Origin: a virus | Length of the DNA: 64,000 bases | Strand: one strand, 5' to 3' | Virus record (IMG/VR): IMGVR_UViG_3300042305_002284 | Coordinates: 1 to 64,000 of that record | In this document: one piece after another, positions 38,408-47,211 of the stretch | How positions within the stretch are numbered: the first letter of the stretch is position 1 | Layout of the letters: each line of letters begins with the position of its first letter | The notes under the pieces: generated by a model | The model's input: only the letters and a program-made list of their open reading frames with translations | Told to the model about the DNA's origin: nothing | The model's database searches: none | Translations under genes and position numbers: made by a program

Positions 38408-39193
38408 ATGAAAGATAATAAAAATATAGAAGATGTAAAATCATATTGGAATAATAGACCATGTAACATAAGACATTCTTTTAAACAAATTGGTACAAAA
38501 GAATATTTTGATGAAGTAGAAAAAAAGAAATTTTTTGTTGAACCTCATATTATAACTTTTAGCGAATTCCAAAATTGGAACAATAAAAACGTTTTAGAAA
38601 TCGGATGTGGTATAGGTACTGCTGCCATAAATTTTGCTAGAAATGGAGCAAATTATACCGGTATAGAATTATCTGAAAAATCTTTAAATTTAACAAAAAA
38701 AAGATTTGAAGTATATTTTCAAAAGGGACAATTTTATTGTGGAAATGCAGAAAGTTTATCTTCTTTTTTACCACAATCGAAATATGATTTAATTTATTCT
38801 TTTGGAGTTATACATCACAGTCCAAATCCTGAAAAAATTATAAAAGAAATAAAAAACTACATGCATAAAGATTCTATATTAAAAATAATGTTATATTCTA
38901 AAAATTCTTGGAAAAACATAATGATTAATGGAGGGTTTGACCAGCCAGAAGCCCAATCTGGATGTCCAATTGCAATTACATATACAAAACAAGAAGTAAA
39001 AGAATTATTAAATGGTTTTGATATATTAGAAATAAAAAAAGATCATATTTTTTCTTATGATTTAGAAAGTTATAAAAATAATTTATATAAAAAACTTCCT
39101 TGGTTTGAAAGTATGTCAAAACAGCAATTTGAACATTTAGAAAAAAATCTTGGTTGGCATCTTTTAATAACTGCTAAATTAGGAGTTGATTAA
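38408..39193 (+). CDS. SAM-dependent methyltransferase, 261 aa
   Basis: Class I fold: NVLEIGCGIGTAAINFARNG (about residue 60) binds SAM; FGVIHHSPNP is the family's post-strand motif. Likely O-methylates a sugar, given its glycan neighbours. AAGGA lies 7 nt before the ATG at 38408, which I prefer to 38381. Confidence 0.8.
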   Translation: MKDNKNIEDVKSYWNNRPCNIRHSFKQIGTKEYFDEVEKKKFFVEPHIITFSEFQNWNNKNVLEIGCGIGTAAINFARNGANYTGIELSEKSLNLTKKRFEVYFQKGQFYCGNAESLSSFLPQSKYDLIYSFGVIHHSPNPEKIIKEIKNYMHKDSILKIMLYSKNSWKNIMINGGFDQPEAQSGCPIAITYTKQEVKELLNGFDILEIKKDHIFSYDLESYKNNLYKKLPWFESMSKQQFEHLEKNLGWHLLITAKLGVD

Positions 39194-40269
39194 TGAATAT
39201 AGGGATTCTAGGAATAGGTAAATTAGGTTTATGCTTTGCACTAACGCTAGAAAGAGCAGGATATAATGTAATTGGTGTGGATATAAATAAAGACTATATT
39301 GAACAAATTAATAATAAGTCTTTAAAATCCTCAGAAGAAAATGTTGAAAATTATTTAAAATTAAGTAAAAATTTTTATGCTACAATCGACTTATTTTATG
39401 CGATTAATAATTGTAAAATATTATTTATCATAGTTGCTACTCCTTCTTTACAAAACGGCGAATACGATCACTCACAAATAGAATCATTAATCGATAAAAT
39501 TAAACTTTTAGGAAAACAAAAACAGGAAAAGCATTTAGTAGTTTGTAGCACTACAATGCCTGAATATTGTGATACTATTCAGGAAAAATTAAAAAATTAT
39601 AATTATACTATAAGTTATAATCCTGAATTTATAGCACAGGGAACAATTCTAAAAAATCAAGAAAAACCAGATATGGTTTTAATTGGAGAAGGTTCGCCAG
39701 AAGCTGGAGATATAATAGAAAGCATATATAAAAAGCATACTACAAATAATCCATCAATTCACCGTATGTCTCGTACAGAAGCTGAATTGTGTAAAATATC
39801 TCTTAATTGTTTTTTAACAACTAAAATTGCATACGCCAATATGATTGGAGATATTGCAATTCGCGCAAAATGCAATCCAGAAAAAATATTAAAAGCCATA
39901 GGCTCTGATTCTAGAATTGGAAGTAAATATTTAAATTATGGATATGGTTTTGGTGGTCCTTGTTTCCCTAGAGATAATAGAGCACTTTCTATATTTGCAG
40001 AAAATAAAAATATTGATGCAATTATAAGTAAAGCTAGTGATAAAAGTAATGAAAAACATTTAAATTATCAAATTGAAAATTTTATATCTGAAAATCAAGA
40101 CAAAACAAAACAAATTTTTTTTGATTACGTAACATATAAAAAAGAATCTATACTTCTTACAGAATCACAACAACTAAAATTTGCTATAGCTTTAAAAAAT
40201 TTAGGATATAATATAGTTATAAAAGATTCTCGAGAAGAGGTAATTAAACAATTAGAAAGTATATTATAA
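39193..40269 (+). CDS. UDP-glucose/UDP-ManNAc dehydrogenase family, 358 aa
   Basis: Four-electron oxidation of a nucleotide sugar to a uronic acid. N-terminal Rossmann GILGIGKLGLCFALTLE, central LNCFLTTKIAYANMIGDI, and the catalytic Cys in YGFGGPCFPRDN. Shorter than typical (about 430), with a reduced C-terminal domain. With WecB it may make UDP-ManNAcA (inference). Confidence 0.85.
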   Translation: MNIGILGIGKLGLCFALTLERAGYNVIGVDINKDYIEQINNKSLKSSEENVENYLKLSKNFYATIDLFYAINNCKILFIIVATPSLQNGEYDHSQIESLIDKIKLLGKQKQEKHLVVCSTTMPEYCDTIQEKLKNYNYTISYNPEFIAQGTILKNQEKPDMVLIGEGSPEAGDIIESIYKKHTTNNPSIHRMSRTEAELCKISLNCFLTTKIAYANMIGDIAIRAKCNPEKILKAIGSDSRIGSKYLNYGYGFGGPCFPRDNRALSIFAENKNIDAIISKASDKSNEKHLNYQIENFISENQDKTKQIFFDYVTYKKESILLTESQQLKFAIALKNLGYNIVIKDSREEVIKQLESIL

Positions 40270-40273
40270 TAAT

Positions 40274-40999
40274 ATGTTAAATATTAAAATACCACAAAAT
40301 ATAACAAATATTTGTATAGACGTTGGTACTTCTTGTAATGCTCCATTTTCTGCAGAAATCTTAAAAAAACAAAAAAATACCATAATATTTGGCTTTGAAC
40401 CAAATCCACAAAATGTTGAAAGTTTACATACTGGACATGGAAAAGCAATAGAAAAATGGATTTTAAATCCTAGAATATGTTTAAGTGAAAATGCTATATA
40501 TGATAACAACATAAAAGTATGTTCTTTAAGTGATAATAATAATATATTTGAAATATTCGAATATGCAATAGATGATGTTCAGGAAGAAACTTTTAAAAAT
40601 TTTTATTGTACTTCAGAAGAGAATACTGGCTGTTCTAGTCTAAAAAAACCAATTGAAAATATATTAAAAGTTTCTATTAAAAATAAAATAAATGTAAAAG
40701 TAATACCTTTATTTTATTTATTACAACAAATAGACTGGAAAAAATATAATTATATTGATGTTTTAAAAACAGATACCCAATCAAATGATTTAAATGTTAT
40801 TAAAAGTTGTAAAGATTATATTAAAAATATAAAATATATTCAGTCAGAATATCATACAGGTGGTCAATATGAGGATGAAGATTCTCGAGAACAAAGTTTT
40901 AATAATTTTGAAGAATATATGAAAAAATATGATTTTAATTTATTAAATAGAGATTCACATGATATTATTTATATAAATAAAAGATTTAATAATGAGTAA
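40274..40999 (+). CDS. FkbM-like methyltransferase, 241 aa
   Basis: ICIDVGTSCNAPFSAEIL and FGFEPNP near the start, and YIDVLKTDTQSNDLNVIKSC later, match the FkbM family (D-x-G...F-E-P-x-P...LK-x-D-x-Q). A sugar O-methyltransferase is likely. Extremely AT-rich. Confidence 0.75.
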   Translation: MLNIKIPQNITNICIDVGTSCNAPFSAEILKKQKNTIIFGFEPNPQNVESLHTGHGKAIEKWILNPRICLSENAIYDNNIKVCSLSDNNNIFEIFEYAIDDVQEETFKNFYCTSEENTGCSSLKKPIENILKVSIKNKINVKVIPLFYLLQQIDWKKYNYIDVLKTDTQSNDLNVIKSCKDYIKNIKYIQSEYHTGGQYEDEDSREQSFNNFEEYMKKYDFNLLNRDSHDIIYINKRFNNE

Positions 41000-41855
41000 T
41001 TTATTTATATGCCATTCAAGTGATGCTGGAAATACTGAAGGTATTGGAGCAATGGTACAATATCAAATTTATACCTATGCTTTATCAAAAATTTTAAATA
41101 TTGGATTCGCTTTTAAGCCTTTTACTCGTATGCAACATTATCAATACTTTGATATAACACAAGAAAAATTTTGTTCTGATATAAATAATTTTTTTAATTT
41201 TCCAAATGATTTATCAGAAGAAGCTAAAGTAATTGATGTAAAATTAGATGATAATTTAATAAATCTTATCAGTAATTTTAGAACAAGTAATAATAAAATT
41301 TTATTTAATATAAAAGATGAATATTTTATGAAAAAAGCTGAACAATATTTAGATTATATAGAAAATTCAAATATATTAAACAATATTATAAAAAACATTA
41401 AAATTGAAGATAATTTAAAATATTTTAATAATGAATTTTTTAATATTTGTTTACACATTCGAAAAGCTACTATTACAGATTGCGATTTTTCACCTATAAG
41501 AGAACTTTTTGATCATCAATCTAAAGATAAAATAATCAATATTTTACAACAATCAATTAATAAATTTGCCAATAATGAACAATATAAAATTCATATTTAT
41601 TCACAAGGAAAGATAGACGATTTTGATTTTATTTTAAAAAATTTTAAAAATAATGTTATTTTTCACATAGACGAATATCCGATAGTATCGTTATATCACA
41701 TGATAAATTCTGATCTTTTAATTATGTCTAATAGTTCTTTTAGTTATATTGCTCATTTATTATCAAAAAATATAACTATAGTGAGAAATAATTTTTATCA
41801 TAGAACTTATAATAAAAATAAATATTTTTATGATTCAAGAGGAAATATAATATGA
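40992..41855 (+). CDS. Fucosyltransferase-like protein, 287 aa
   Basis: FNICLHIRKATITD (about residue 155) and SDLLIMSNSSFSYIAHLLS are reminiscent of the H-x-R and S-SFS motifs of GT11/GT23-type fucosyltransferases, but the whole sequence is divergent. It could use GDP-linked L-sugars. Overlaps the epimerase gene downstream by 4 nt. Confidence 0.5.
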   Translation: MSNLFICHSSDAGNTEGIGAMVQYQIYTYALSKILNIGFAFKPFTRMQHYQYFDITQEKFCSDINNFFNFPNDLSEEAKVIDVKLDDNLINLISNFRTSNNKILFNIKDEYFMKKAEQYLDYIENSNILNNIIKNIKIEDNLKYFNNEFFNICLHIRKATITDCDFSPIRELFDHQSKDKIINILQQSINKFANNEQYKIHIYSQGKIDDFDFILKNFKNNVIFHIDEYPIVSLYHMINSDLLIMSNSSFSYIAHLLSKNITIVRNNFYHRTYNKNKYFYDSRGNII

Positions 41856-42883
41856 ATAAAATAAAAACTGCTCTTATACTTGGAGCTGGCGGATTTATTG
41901 GTTCTCATCTTGTAAAAAGATTGAAAAAAGATGGATATTGGGTTTGTGGTGTCGATTTGAAAAAACAAGAATTTAGCGAAACACAAGCAGATTCTTTTAT
42001 TATTGGAGATTTGAGAAATCAAGAATTTGTTAAACAAATATTTCAAACTAAATTTGATGAAGTATATCAGCTAGCAGCAGATATGGGTGGTGCTGGATAT
42101 ATTTTTACTGGCGACCACGATGCAGATATTATGCATAATTCTGCTATAATAAATCTTCATGTTGTAGAACAGTGTATTAAAACTAAAGTAAAAAAAGTAT
42201 TTTATAGTTCATCTGCTTGTATGTACCCAGCTTACAATCAAGAAGATCCAGATAATCCAAAATGCTCAGAGGAAAGTGCATACCCAGCCGCTCCAGATAG
42301 TGAATATGGCTGGGAAAAATTATTTAGTGAAAGACTATTTCTTTCTGCTATGAGAAACTATGGATTACAAGTTCGTGTAGCAAGATTTCATAACATATTT
42401 GGCCCAGAAGGAACTTGGAGCGGAGGACGTGAAAAAGCACCCGCAGCAATGTGTAGAAAAGTCTCAGAAGCCAAAGATGGAACAGAAATAGAGGTTTGGG
42501 GAGATGGTAAACAAACACGTTCATTTTTGTTTATAGATGAATGTATTGAGGCTATTCGTAGACATATGGAAAGTGATTTTTCAGGACCGGTTAATATTGG
42601 AAGCGAAGAGATGGTTACAATAAATCAATTAGCTGAACTAGTAATAGGAATTTCTGGAAAAAATTTGAAAATAAAAAACATCTCAGGCCCAGTAGGAGTA
42701 CGCGGAAGAAATTCAGATAATCGATTAATTAGGCAAAAACTTGGTTGGGATTATAAACAACCTCTTAAAACTGGATTAGAAAAAACTTATTCTTGGATTT
42801 CTGAACAAGTAAAAAATAATCGTTATAGTGACAATAATCTTAAAATATTGTTAAAATTAGGAGATTTAGATGAACGAGAATAG
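41852..42883 (+). CDS. GDP-mannose 3,5-epimerase-like, 343 aa
   Basis: Short-chain dehydrogenase fold: ALILGAGGFIGSHLVKRLKK, then ADMGGAGYIFTGDHDADIMH, FYSSSACMYPAYNQ (Ser and Cys of the active site), YGWEKLFSER (Y-x-x-x-K) and RFHNIFGPEGTWSGGREKAP. These are strikingly like GDP-mannose 3,5-epimerases, which make GDP-L-galactose and GDP-L-gulose. Composition is intermediate between cassette and core. Confidence 0.85.
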   Translation: MNKIKTALILGAGGFIGSHLVKRLKKDGYWVCGVDLKKQEFSETQADSFIIGDLRNQEFVKQIFQTKFDEVYQLAADMGGAGYIFTGDHDADIMHNSAIINLHVVEQCIKTKVKKVFYSSSACMYPAYNQEDPDNPKCSEESAYPAAPDSEYGWEKLFSERLFLSAMRNYGLQVRVARFHNIFGPEGTWSGGREKAPAAMCRKVSEAKDGTEIEVWGDGKQTRSFLFIDECIEAIRRHMESDFSGPVNIGSEEMVTINQLAELVIGISGKNLKIKNISGPVGVRGRNSDNRLIRQKLGWDYKQPLKTGLEKTYSWISEQVKNNRYSDNNLKILLKLGDLDERE

Positions 42884-43208
42884 ACCATGGGGAAGTTATG
42901 AAATTTTATTAGAAGATGATAAATGTAAAGTTAAAAAGATTATTGTACAACCTGGACAAAAGTTATCTCTTCAAAGCCATGAAAAAAGAAATGAGTTGTG
43001 GAAAATAATAGATGGCGACGGCGAAGTGACATTGAATCAAGAAATAAAACCAGTTTTTGTTGGAAGTGTGATACAAATACCAGCAAAAATGATCCACAGA
43101 ATTGAAAATGTTGGTAACAAACCACTTGTTTTTATAGAAATACAAACCGGACAATATTTCGGTGAAGATGATATAAAAAGATACGAAGACCTATATGGGA
43201 GAGCGTGA
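42870..43208 (+). CDS. Mannose-6-phosphate isomerase-type cupin, 112 aa
   Basis: NRPWGSYEILLEDD, IIVQPGQKLSLQSHEKRNE and IPAKMIHRIENVG match the type II mannose-phosphate isomerase cupin, normally the C-terminal half of ManC; here it is alone. It would feed fructose-6-phosphate into mannose-6-phosphate and so to GDP-mannose, the substrate of the upstream epimerase. Overlaps that gene by 14 nt. Confidence 0.85.
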   Translation: MNENRPWGSYEILLEDDKCKVKKIIVQPGQKLSLQSHEKRNELWKIIDGDGEVTLNQEIKPVFVGSVIQIPAKMIHRIENVGNKPLVFIEIQTGQYFGEDDIKRYEDLYGRA

Positions 43209-43209
43209 A

Positions 43210-43416
43210 ATGAAACTAAAACTATCAGATCAGTCACTGGGAGCCATTATGATGGCATTACAAAACAGCCTACTAACACAAACAGATATTGTCCCAGTGC
43301 TAAAAGGCTTTGAATTGCTATCAGACGAAAATGGAGAACTGGTTGTCAGTAATCCTCCAACATTTCGTGCTTCATTGCCAGAAGAAGACGATATGCCACA
43401 GTTTGTAAGTGAATGA
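43210..43416 (+). CDS. Small conserved T4-like phage protein, 68 aa
   Basis: KLSDQSLGAIMMALQNSLLT followed by QTDIVPVLKGF is a pattern common just upstream of structural genes in T4-like phages. GGGAGAG precedes the ATG at 43210; the 43195 start overlaps the previous gene. Function unknown. Confidence 0.7.
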   Translation: MKLKLSDQSLGAIMMALQNSLLTQTDIVPVLKGFELLSDENGELVVSNPPTFRASLPEEDDMPQFVSE

Positions 43417-43417
43417 T

Positions 43418-43672
43418 ATGCCAAGATATGCATATCATTGTGAAAAGTGTAGTGGTAGTTTTGAATACTACCACTCTCTTTCTGAAAAAAAGACCGTTTG
43501 TGAAGTTTGTAACGAACAAACCTTATTAAAAGTTCCATCTTTTGGTGGTATTATCAAAAAAGAAGTGCAACAAAAAGTTGGCGCCATAGTGGATAACTAT
43601 ATTGAAGAAGCGCGAGAAGAAATACGACGAGAAAAAGAAGAGCTAAAAAAAGTTGAGTATAAACCTGAATGA
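43418..43672 (+). CDS. FmdB-type zinc-ribbon protein, 84 aa
   Basis: MPRYAYHCEKCSGSFEYYHS and CEVCNEQ show the FmdB-like layout (P-x-Y-x-Y-x-C-x-x-C...S...C-x-x-C). The C-terminus is a charged helix. Possibly a regulatory or assembly factor. The ATG at 43418 is used rather than 43409, which lies in the upstream gene. Confidence 0.75.
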   Translation: MPRYAYHCEKCSGSFEYYHSLSEKKTVCEVCNEQTLLKVPSFGGIIKKEVQQKVGAIVDNYIEEAREEIRREKEELKKVEYKPE

Positions 43673-44058
43673 TACTATTGATAATGTTATTGTTATTTTT
43701 TATTACTTCTACCATTTTGCTTGGTTGGTATTGTTATAAACTTACAAACAAACTTCTTTTTGTTTCCGAAAACATGGACGATCTATACGAAAGACTTGAA
43801 GAGTTTGACGAGCACATAAACTTTATTCATGAACTTGAAATGTATTATGGAGATGAAACTCTAAAAAATCTCATTCGTCATTCGCGCGATTTAAGAAACT
43901 ATATGTCAAAATACAAAGATATTATTGAGCTTGCTGGCGAAGAGGAAAATGATGACACAACAGAACAAGACAGCGAAACCGAAACAGAGGATAACAAGGA
44001 GGAGCAAGAAAAGTTCGTCTCCCCAGCAGGAAAAACAGTATTTTACCAAGGAACATGA
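43669..44058 (+). CDS. Membrane-anchored coiled-coil protein, 129 aa
   Basis: N-terminal transmembrane helix (LIMLLLFFITSTILLGWYCY), then helical segments (YERLEEFDEHINFIHELEMY) and an acidic tail. Such small proteins sit next to the late sigma factor in several T4-like phages. Overlaps the sigma factor gene by 107 nt in another frame. Confidence 0.65.
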   Translation: MILLIMLLLFFITSTILLGWYCYKLTNKLLFVSENMDDLYERLEEFDEHINFIHELEMYYGDETLKNLIRHSRDLRNYMSKYKDIIELAGEEENDDTTEQDSETETEDNKEEQEKFVSPAGKTVFYQGT

Positions 44059-44701
44059 AGAAGCAATAATAGCATATACTCTTACAACAGATCCAAAAGT
44101 AAGACAAGACCTTTATCGCAGCCTTATAGGTCCAGCATTCAATGAAATGGTAAATAAAATAGTTTTTACATACAAGTTCAATACTCTTCCAAATATAGAA
44201 GAACTAAAAGACGAATGTAAAATATGGATCACCACAATATTAGACAAGTTTGATTCAGAAAAAGGCTCAAAGGCTTTTAGTTATTTTTCTGTAATAATAA
44301 AAAACTGGTTTATCCATAAAATCAAAAAAGTAAATCGTCAAAATAAAAAAGAAATGTTTCTTGACGAAATAACCGATAAAAACGAATATGAAAACGATAG
44401 TTTGCTTGTATATACAGAATATGAAACCACAAGAGAAGGTGAAGAGTTTTGGACCTATCTCTGGGGCGAAATAGAAGACTGGAAAGCATTAGACCTGAAG
44501 CCAAATGAAAAAAAGATATTAGATGCTATTTGTATATTGCTTGAAAACCCTGATGAAATAGAAATATTCAACAAAAAAGCAATCTATTTCTACATGCGCG
44601 AGATAACCGGTCTAAACACCAAACAGGTTGTCAACAGTCTAAACAAGATAAGACAAAAATACAAAGACTTCAAAAGAGAGTGGGATGATGGGGGAATGTG
44701 A
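43952..44701 (+). CDS. Late sigma factor, gp55-like, 249 aa
   Basis: Directs host RNA polymerase to phage late promoters. Recognisable sigma-region-2-like stretches: RQDLYRSLIGPAFNEMVNKI, CKIWITTILDKFDSEKGSKA and SYFSVIIKNWFIHKIKKVNR. A basic, disordered N-terminus precedes. AGAGG fits the ATG at 43952; 43949 is an alternative. Its promoter motif in this phage may be the CTATTTAT-like word noted upstream of several genes (inference). Confidence 0.8.
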   Translation: MTQQNKTAKPKQRITRRSKKSSSPQQEKQYFTKEHEEAIIAYTLTTDPKVRQDLYRSLIGPAFNEMVNKIVFTYKFNTLPNIEELKDECKIWITTILDKFDSEKGSKAFSYFSVIIKNWFIHKIKKVNRQNKKEMFLDEITDKNEYENDSLLVYTEYETTREGEEFWTYLWGEIEDWKALDLKPNEKKILDAICILLENPDEIEIFNKKAIYFYMREITGLNTKQVVNSLNKIRQKYKDFKREWDDGGM

Positions 44702-44738
44702 GATAACAAATATTTTTGTTTAGGAAATATTTATTATT

Positions 44739-45038
44739 ATGAAAAAGAAACTCTCTCGCGATGAACTCATACAGGTAGCAATAGATAACATAAACCAAGA
44801 TCGTGAATCGGCACAAGAACTGCTACAAGATGTTGCGTCCCACATTGGTCAACAAAAAGACAGATATGCTACTGTTGGCATGGTAGCAGCAAAATACCTT
44901 GAAACTCTTCAAAGATCAAACGAACAACTTGTAAAACTGATTGGCTTGATGAAGAAAGGCCAAGAGGACAAGTATGGCGACTTAGATCCAGCAGACAAAG
45001 AAAACCTCTATAACGAAATAGAGGAGACAGGTGAATGA
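44739..45038 (+). CDS. Small helical protein, 99 aa
   Basis: Contains DELIQVAIDNINQDRESAQE and MVAAKYLETLQRSNEQLVKL, a pattern of small structural/assembly proteins located before baseplate genes in T4-like phages. AT-rich TATTTAT lies just before the ATG. Overlaps the next gene by 4 nt. Confidence 0.65.
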   Translation: MKKKLSRDELIQVAIDNINQDRESAQELLQDVASHIGQQKDRYATVGMVAAKYLETLQRSNEQLVKLIGLMKKGQEDKYGDLDPADKENLYNEIEETGE

Positions 45039-46288
45039 CAAACACCATACAAAGAAATAAGCCAAAAAAAACAACAAATACAGTTGCACCTGCCGAAATG
45101 CAGCATCCGTATGCTGTGCAAGATTCTGTTGTTCCTGGTGCTCGCAATCTAAGTGAAACAATAAAGCTTCTAAACCAAAAAGGTTTTTCAAAAACAGTAG
45201 AAAATGCTACTGTTTTAGAAGTTATAAGTCCTCCTGATTCACAAGATGGAAAAACAAAATACATTCTTCCACATTTGAATATGGCTGATGGAAAGTATCT
45301 TGAAGGATATCTTTGTAAAATAAGACTCCCAGAAGATGTTGGTTCATTACCAGATCCGGAAGATATGTTTGGCGATGAAATCGCTGGATCAAGAGAAGTG
45401 TTTGAAAAAACAACACAAAATCAAGAGCAAAAAAAAATAAAACTTATAAACTATTTTGAAGCAGTAGCAAATCATAAAACATTTGCTCCATTAGATCCAA
45501 AAAATACTAAAAGACCCAAACCAAACTCAAAAGTAAGAGTTTACTGTTTTAGCGAACCACACATGACTGCTGGAAGTTCAATAGAAGGTTTCTACGAAAT
45601 AATAGATCAAGACGATTCTATTTTTGAACCAGGAAAACTAAATGCTTTGCTTGCAGATTTTCGTAGTTTTATAGATACAACTCAAACAGTTGTTCAGTCA
45701 ACAACAAACAATATCACTTCTTTTGTAGCACAAGTTTTTTCTTCTCAATCACAAGTTTCATCCCAAGATTTAGAACACGAAGATGAAAGAGGGCAGGAAA
45801 CTAGCGGTCAAATATTGACAGACGGAGAAATGCTGTCTGAAAACTTTTCTCTACAACAACTCACTATAAGCAGAAGTTTTCCCAATATAGATAATGCTCC
45901 AAACGATCAACAAAAAGAAAATCTAAGACTTTTAGCGAATGATGTTTTGGAACCAATAAGAAGACAGTTTGGAGAGTTGATCATTACAAGCGCGTATAGA
46001 AGCCCAGAACTCAATCAAAAAGTTGGTGGTTCAAGAACTGGCGATCATCCACGGGGAATGGCAGCAGATATTGTTCCTGTAACGGGAACAAAAAATCTTT
46101 TAGAAGTAGCAAACTGGATAAGGGATAATCTTGCATTCAAGCAACTTATATTAGAAATGTGGCGACCAGAAGCAAATCGCGGATGGATACATGTTAGTTA
46201 TGATAAAGCAAACAATAAAAAACAAGCATTTGAAATGTATAAAGATGAAAACGGGCAAACAAATTCAAGACCGCTGAAAAAGGCGTAA
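45035..46288 (+). CDS. Baseplate hub-type protein with M15 peptidase domain, 417 aa
   Basis: The C-terminal 140 residues form an M15-family D,D-peptidase: ITSAYRSPELNQKVGG, GDHPRGMAADIVP (zinc-binding H and D, about residue 335) and WIHVSY (third ligand). The N-terminal part holds a barrel-like segment (KPNSKVRVYCFSEPHM). By position it is the tail-tip enzyme that cuts peptidoglycan cross-links during DNA entry, taking the role of the T4 gp5 lysozyme. Confidence 0.8.
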   Translation: MTNTIQRNKPKKTTNTVAPAEMQHPYAVQDSVVPGARNLSETIKLLNQKGFSKTVENATVLEVISPPDSQDGKTKYILPHLNMADGKYLEGYLCKIRLPEDVGSLPDPEDMFGDEIAGSREVFEKTTQNQEQKKIKLINYFEAVANHKTFAPLDPKNTKRPKPNSKVRVYCFSEPHMTAGSSIEGFYEIIDQDDSIFEPGKLNALLADFRSFIDTTQTVVQSTTNNITSFVAQVFSSQSQVSSQDLEHEDERGQETSGQILTDGEMLSENFSLQQLTISRSFPNIDNAPNDQQKENLRLLANDVLEPIRRQFGELIITSAYRSPELNQKVGGSRTGDHPRGMAADIVPVTGTKNLLEVANWIRDNLAFKQLILEMWRPEANRGWIHVSYDKANNKKQAFEMYKDENGQTNSRPLKKA

Positions 46289-46291
46289 CAA

Positions 46292-47203
46292 ATGACCAAT
46301 AAAGCAGAAGAACAAATAAAGAAAAAGTCTCAACTTAGTGCACCTATTTGGGTAAATACAAATAGACCAGGTTCTTATAACAATGCTCCAAACGAACAAG
46401 TATTACAAACAGAACTAAATGCTACAATAATACTTGGAGGAGCAACTAAAAATACTCCTGATATAGCAAAAACAAAAAATACCGCCACAATAACACTTGT
46501 TGCCGGCATGTCTACGGCAATAAAAGGCAAACAACCTCCATTGGATGCTGGAAAGTTAGAACTCAGCAATAAGTTTTATTACGATTCAGCAGTAATACAA
46601 ATAAGTGAAGAAACAAATGTAGATTCAAACTTTGGAGCAAGAATAGTAGATATAAATGCTCAAAACGCTTCTGCTGTTGCAATAAAAGCAGACGAAGTAA
46701 GACTTTTTTCTCGTGGCTCTTGTAAAATAATAACAGGAATAGATCAGATGGAAAAAGATCAGATTACAAAAGATCCAAATGGTCCATCTCATCCAAATAG
46801 AGATTTTAGTGGCATTCACCTGATAGCGAATAACGCAGTTGATGTTGAAGAACAACTACACCCATTAGTTCTTGGAAAAAATCTCGAGGAATTTCTAAAC
46901 AAAGTATTAGATGAGATACAAAATATACATGGAAAAATAAAAGAAGTTTTTGATGCACAAGCAGTAATAAATCAAGCATTAAGAGATCATACTCATATTT
47001 CTGATTTTACTGCTTCTCCGCTACCGCCATGGACAGATCCAAAAATGTTGGCATCCGTTGAACAAGGACAGATAAAAATAAATACTTTGACTGAACTTGT
47101 TACAACTACAAAAACTATTCCAAATATTGAAAATCTGCGAAATAACTATTTAGTAAAAAATCCTAACAAGTATATAAACAGTTATTATAACAAAACAAAC
47201 TAA
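46292..47203 (+). CDS. Virion structural protein, baseplate/spike region, 303 aa
   Basis: Beta-rich (SNFGARIVDINAQNASAVAI, EVRLFSRGSCKIITG), then a helix (FLNKVLDEIQNIHGKIKEVF) and DHTHISDF. This organisation occurs in T4-like spike-associated proteins next to the lysozyme gene. Exact homolog not assigned. Confidence 0.6.
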   Translation: MTNKAEEQIKKKSQLSAPIWVNTNRPGSYNNAPNEQVLQTELNATIILGGATKNTPDIAKTKNTATITLVAGMSTAIKGKQPPLDAGKLELSNKFYYDSAVIQISEETNVDSNFGARIVDINAQNASAVAIKADEVRLFSRGSCKIITGIDQMEKDQITKDPNGPSHPNRDFSGIHLIANNAVDVEEQLHPLVLGKNLEEFLNKVLDEIQNIHGKIKEVFDAQAVINQALRDHTHISDFTASPLPPWTDPKMLASVEQGQIKINTLTELVTTTKTIPNIENLRNNYLVKNPNKYINSYYNKTN

Positions 47204-47211
47204 TGTGACAA

